Origin: Mesorhizobium loti R88b
GTDB taxonomy: Bacteria > Pseudomonadota > Alphaproteobacteria > Rhizobiales > Rhizobiaceae
Assembly: GCF_013170845.1 (NCBI RefSeq)
Contig: NZ_CP033367.1
Location: 4,155,001 to 4,219,000, forward strand
DNA length: 64,000 nucleotides
Direction: 5' to 3'
Shown here: positions 63,070 to 64,000 of the stretch, one piece after another
Numbering within the stretch: position 1 is the first letter of the stretch
How the letters are laid out: each line of letters starts with the position of its first letter
Made by a program: the position numbers and the translations under genes
The notes under the pieces: model-generated
Seen by the model: the letters and a program-made list of their open reading frames with translations, nothing else
Told to the model about the DNA's origin: nothing
Databases searched by the model: none

Positions 63070-64000
63070 ATGTTCACCAAGATCCTGATCGCCAATCGTG
63101 GCGAGATCGCCTGCCGCGTCATCAAGACGGCGCGCAAGATGGGTATTGCCACGGTCGCGGTCTATTCCGATGCCGATCGCGATGCCGTGCATGTCGAGAT
63201 GGCCGACGAAGCGGTGCATATCGGGCCGTCACCGGCGGCGCAGAGCTATCTCGTCCCTGAAAAGATCATCGCCGCCTGCAAGGAAACCGGGGCTCAGGCT
63301 GTGCATCCCGGTTACGGCTTCCTGTCGGAGCGCGCTGCTTTCTGCGAAGCGCTGGAAGCGGAAGGCATCGTCTTCATCGGGCCGAAGCCCAAGGCGATCA
63401 AGGCGATGGGCGACAAGATCGAATCGAAGAAATTCGCCAACGCGGCCAAGGTGTCGACTGTTCCGGGCTGGCTCGGCGTCATCGAGAATGCCGACCATGC
63501 CGAAAAGATCGCCGGCGAAATCGGCTATCCCGTGATGATCAAGGCCTCGGCCGGCGGCGGCGGTAAGGGCATGCGCATCGCCTGGGACCAGTCGGAAGTG
63601 CGCGACGGCTTCGACCGCGCGCGCTCGGAAGCCAAGAGCTCGTTCGGTGACGACCGTGTCTTCATCGAAAAGTTCGTCGTCGACCCTCGCCATATCGAGA
63701 TCCAGGTGCTGGCCGACGCACATGGCAACACACTCTATCTCGGCGAGCGCGAATGCTCGATCCAGCGCCGCAACCAGAAGGTGGCGGAAGAAGCGCCGTC
63801 GTCCTTCCTCGATGCCAAGACGCGCAAGGCGATGGGCGAACAGTCGGTGGCGCTGGCCAGGGCCGTCGACTACCAGAGCGCCGGCACGGTCGAGTTCATC
63901 GTCGACAAAGACAAGAACTTCTATTTCCTTGAAATGAATACACGATTGCAGGTCGAGCATCCGGTGACGGAGCTCGTCACCGGCATCGATCTGGTCGAAC
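63070..64000 (+). CDS. pccA: Acyl-CoA carboxylase biotin carboxylase subunit (probably propionyl-CoA, PccA), truncated by the window end
   Basis: The first 310 residues of a biotin-dependent carboxylase alpha chain, cut off by the end of the window. The start [20 protein letters not shown], the Bc-N domain, and the ATP-grasp region [30 protein letters not shown] and [16 protein letters not shown] are clear. The [19 protein letters not shown] text resembles propionyl-CoA carboxylase more than acetyl-CoA carboxylase, but this is a judgement by memory; the C-terminal biotin domain, which would decide it, is outside. It is divergent from adhC. Confidence 0.88.
   Translation, partial: MFTKILIANRGEIACRVIKTARKMGIATVAVYSDADRDAVHVEMADEAVHIGPSPAAQSYLVPEKIIAACKETGAQAVHPGYGFLSERAAFCEALEAEGIVFIGPKPKAIKAMGDKIESKKFANAAKVSTVPGWLGVIENADHAEKIAGEIGYPVMIKASAGGGGKGMRIAWDQSEVRDGFDRARSEAKSSFGDDRVFIEKFVVDPRHIEIQVLADAHGNTLYLGERECSIQRRNQKVAEEAPSSFLDAKTRKAMGEQSVALARAVDYQSAGTVEFIVDKDKNFYFLEMNTRLQVEHPVTELVTGIDLVE

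Overview
This 64 kb window is a gene-dense, high-GC chromosomal segment from an alphaproteobacterium of the order Hyphomicrobiales. It is most likely Mesorhizobium or a close relative. That assignment is an inference from the density and codon bias of the genes, the family set (DUF982, DUF6074, DUF6434, a GlpX-type FBPase, a CASTOR/POLLUX-like channel, class I PHA synthase) and the syntenic housekeeping blocks. Only one RNA gene is seen (tRNA-Glu). There is no rRNA, CRISPR array, transposase or phage module.

Layout. 1-2.1 kb: small lineage-specific genes (membrane protein, DUF982, DUF6074, a 58-residue ORF) in sequence with little other coding. 2.1-6.3 kb: an agmatine-to-putrescine module on the minus strand (aguA, aguB, an orphan polyamine-type binding protein) with a divergent LysR regulator. 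6.3-8.0 kb: small secreted proteins and tRNA-Glu in a gene-poor stretch. 8.0-18.6 kb: lipoprotein-type M15-like peptidase, phaC, lipoprotein, aminotransferase, homoserine dehydrogenase, two small membrane proteins, glpX, DUF6434 and recJ. 18.6-25 kb: folE-hisI-patatin on the minus strand, a Fe-S scaffold, a second LysR, yidD, a class D beta-lactamase and a methyltransferase. 25-31 kb: thrS, an acyltransferase, a repeat-containing secreted protein, nitroreductase, flavin reductase and TetR. 31-41 kb: ICMT-type methyltransferase, CASTOR/POLLUX-like channel, CitE-like lyase and MaoC pair, DUF2336, FUSC and parE.

41.2-50 kb is a Tad/Flp pilus export locus (cpaB, cpaC, a very short CpaD-like lipoprotein, cpaE, cpaF, tadB, tadC, an unknown secreted protein, a TadD-like TPR lipoprotein) without pilin or prepilin peptidase in the window. 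A membrane diguanylate cyclase follows. 51.4-56 kb is gcvT-gcvH-gcvP on the minus strand behind a tandem glycine riboswitch. 56.3-61 kb holds two unknown proteins, a molybdenum oxidoreductase with its cytochrome b, a DUF1345 membrane protein and a YaiI-family protein. 61-63 kb is glutathione-dependent formaldehyde oxidation (adhC, gfa) with an apparently frameshifted small gene between them. The window ends inside the biotin carboxylase subunit of an acyl-CoA (probably propionyl-CoA) carboxylase.

Functional links. phaC, the CitE/MaoC pair and the carboxylase all fit acetyl-CoA/propionyl-CoA carbon handling. gcvTHP, adhC and gfa feed one-carbon metabolism. The least explained items are the frameshifted gene at 61500-61749, the small proteins at the left end, the internally repeated secreted and cytosolic proteins at 28.2 and 56.3 kb, and the stripped-down Tad locus.
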